A DNA stretch of 6,058 nt from an uncultured Rhodospirillaceae bacterium (lineage in GTDB: Bacteria; Pseudomonadota; Alphaproteobacteria; Thalassobaculales; Thalassobaculaceae). Made by a program: the position numbers and the translations under genes. Positions 5,080 to 6,058 of this stretch are shown one piece after another; the stretch's first letter is position 1, and each line of letters begins with the position of its first letter. The notes beneath the pieces are model-generated. The model made no database searches. It had not been told where the DNA came from and saw nothing but the letters and a program-made list of their open reading frames with translations. Location of the stretch: contig CALAHL010000256.1 in NCBI GenBank assembly GCA_937891725.1, positions 1-6,058 of the forward strand. Direction: 5' to 3'.

Positions 5080-6058
5080 GATGATCAAGTTGGATCAGAT
5101 AGTTTCCGGCGGCATCCACCTCGACCCGATCGGTCGGACCGACGAACAGAGTGGTCGTGATCTCTTCGATCAGAAGCGGTCCCTGAAGCGTATGGCCGGG
5201 GTACAGGTCCGGGCCGTGATAGACCGCGCACTCCATCTCCTGGTAGCGGTCGTCGATATAGACAAGCCGGTGCTCGACCGGCTCGGCGGCCCCGCTCGCG
5301 CGCGGCGGCGGCGCTTGCTCCATCGGCGGCAGCAAGCCTTTGCCCACCACCCGCAGGGAGGTGATCAAGATCCGCGAGCCGTCGACGGTGTGGCCGAACC
5401 GCCGGTCGTACTCGGTCTCGAACGCGGCGCGGATGGCGGTGGCATCGTCCTGGGCGTCGACCGGGATCCGCAGATCCCATTGCTGACCGTCATACCGCAG
5501 ATCAAGCTCCCGCTCGGTCACTGTGTCGGCCTCGCTGAAGCCTTCGCGGGTCAGCAGAGTGCGTGCCTCGGTCTCCAGAGCCGCGAACCGCCCTTCGATC
5601 GGTGCGTCTGTGAGCGTGTCCAGATCCTGGAAATGGACGTCCATGAAGTCCTGCCGGACATCGGAATGCAACATGCCCAGCGCACAGAACGCGCCCGCCT
5701 GGCGCGGCACGTAGACCGCCCGGCAGCCGAGCTTGCGCGCGACGGCGGCCCCGTGCATCGGCCCGGCCCCACCGCAGGCGACCAGCAGGAACCGCCGCGG
5801 ATTCTGGCCGCGCTGAATCGAGATCCGCTCGACCGCGTGCAGCAGATTCTGCTCAACCAGCCGAAGGATACCGGCCGCCGCCTCCTTGACCGAAAGTCCC
5901 AGCGGGGTGGCGACCCGGTCGCGGATGGCGGCGGTCGCGCGCTCCAGATCGAGGCTGACCGAGCCGCCGGCATAGGGACCCGGCTTGAGGCGCCCGAGCA
6001 CAAGATGTGCATCGGTGACCGTCGGCTCGGTGCCGCCGAACCCGTAGCAGGCGGGACC
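5066..6058 (-). CDS. hyuA: Hydantoinase A/oxoprolinase family protein (HyuA), C-terminal part (cut by window edge)
   Basis: The frame is open from the window edge to a TGA at 5068-5066, giving the last 330 residues of a protein that is usually about 690. The fragment begins in the family motif GPACYGFGGTEPTVTDA (1-17), followed by LGRL and then RFLLVACGGAGPMHG (89-103), part of the actin/Hsp70-like ATP-binding fold of the hydantoinase A family. Further on, RYDGQQW (188-194) and ITTTLFVGP (300-308) match the conserved C-terminal region of HyuA and 5-oxoprolinases. HyuA is believed to supply ATP-dependent activation of the substrate, with HyuB completing the reaction. A GTG at 6001 could be mistaken for a start, but the conserved motif upstream shows that the gene continues past the edge. 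It is the first visible gene of the minus-strand cluster and overlaps hyuB by four bases. Substrate specificity cannot be assigned. Confidence 0.92.
   Translation of the reverse strand, partial: GPACYGFGGTEPTVTDAHLVLGRLKPGPYAGGSVSLDLERATAAIRDRVATPLGLSVKEAAAGILRLVEQNLLHAVERISIQRGQNPRRFLLVACGGAGPMHGAAVARKLGCRAVYVPRQAGAFCALGMLHSDVRQDFMDVHFQDLDTLTDAPIEGRFAALETEARTLLTREGFSEADTVTERELDLRYDGQQWDLRIPVDAQDDATAIRAAFETEYDRRFGHTVDGSRILITSLRVVGKGLLPPMEQAPPPRASGAAEPVEHRLVYIDDRYQEMECAVYHGPDLYPGHTLQGPLLIEEITTTLFVGPTDRVEVDAAGNYLIQLDHQEAA

Noticed and set aside
2817..5081. A 754-codon open frame on the plus strand
   Set aside because: It lies antisense to hyuB and part of the hydrolase-like gene, both of which have clear family motifs. 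Long antisense frames are normal in GC-rich coding DNA, and its translation has no recognisable domain.
5999..6001. GTG at 6001 as a start for hyuA
   Set aside because: The conserved GPACYGFGGT motif lies upstream in the same frame, so the gene continues beyond the window.

Overview
The window looks like chromosomal DNA from a high-GC alphaproteobacterium, probably of the Rhodospirillales type. The base for this is the strong G/C bias at third codon positions, the Mcd-type acyl-CoA dehydrogenase (a marker of the ethylmalonyl-CoA pathway, common in alphaproteobacteria), and the general look of the proteins. The genus cannot be fixed from the sequence alone. I see no rRNA, tRNA, CRISPR array, insertion sequence or phage gene.

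Layout. (1) 1-685, minus strand: the first 228 residues of (2S)-methylsuccinyl-CoA dehydrogenase (mcd), cut by the window edge. (2) 686-943: an AT-rich divergent intergenic region. (3) 944-1678, plus: a protein with a J domain at its extreme C terminus (HPD motif), a coiled-coil segment and a possible ribbon-helix-helix-like N-terminal helix pair. (4) 1679-1867: an intergenic region with a good sigma70-like promoter followed by a strongly folded leader. (5) 1868-2212, plus: a small stand-alone ACT-domain-like protein. (6) 2213-2278: a convergent gap holding a hairpin. (7) 2279-6058, minus: a cluster read hyuA (3' part) - hyuB - PEP mutase/isocitrate lyase superfamily gene. hyuA and hyuB overlap by ATGA and are surely co-transcribed. 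The third gene lies 124 bases downstream and may be in the same operon.

Functional reading. The minus-strand cluster is catabolic: an ATP-dependent hydantoinase/oxoprolinase-type enzyme (HyuA plus HyuB) next to an enzyme whose active-site residues match phosphonopyruvate hydrolase better than phosphoenolpyruvate mutase (Thr118 where the mutase has Asn122). mcd belongs to acetyl-CoA/C2 assimilation. The two plus-strand genes between them look like small regulatory or accessory proteins and each has a sizeable upstream region; these regions share a 12-base string. No clearly new multi-gene system can be demonstrated. The most useful leads are the hyuAB/phosphonopyruvate-hydrolase linkage, the architecture of the J-domain protein, and the folded leader (with a possible leaderless short ORF) of the ACT gene.
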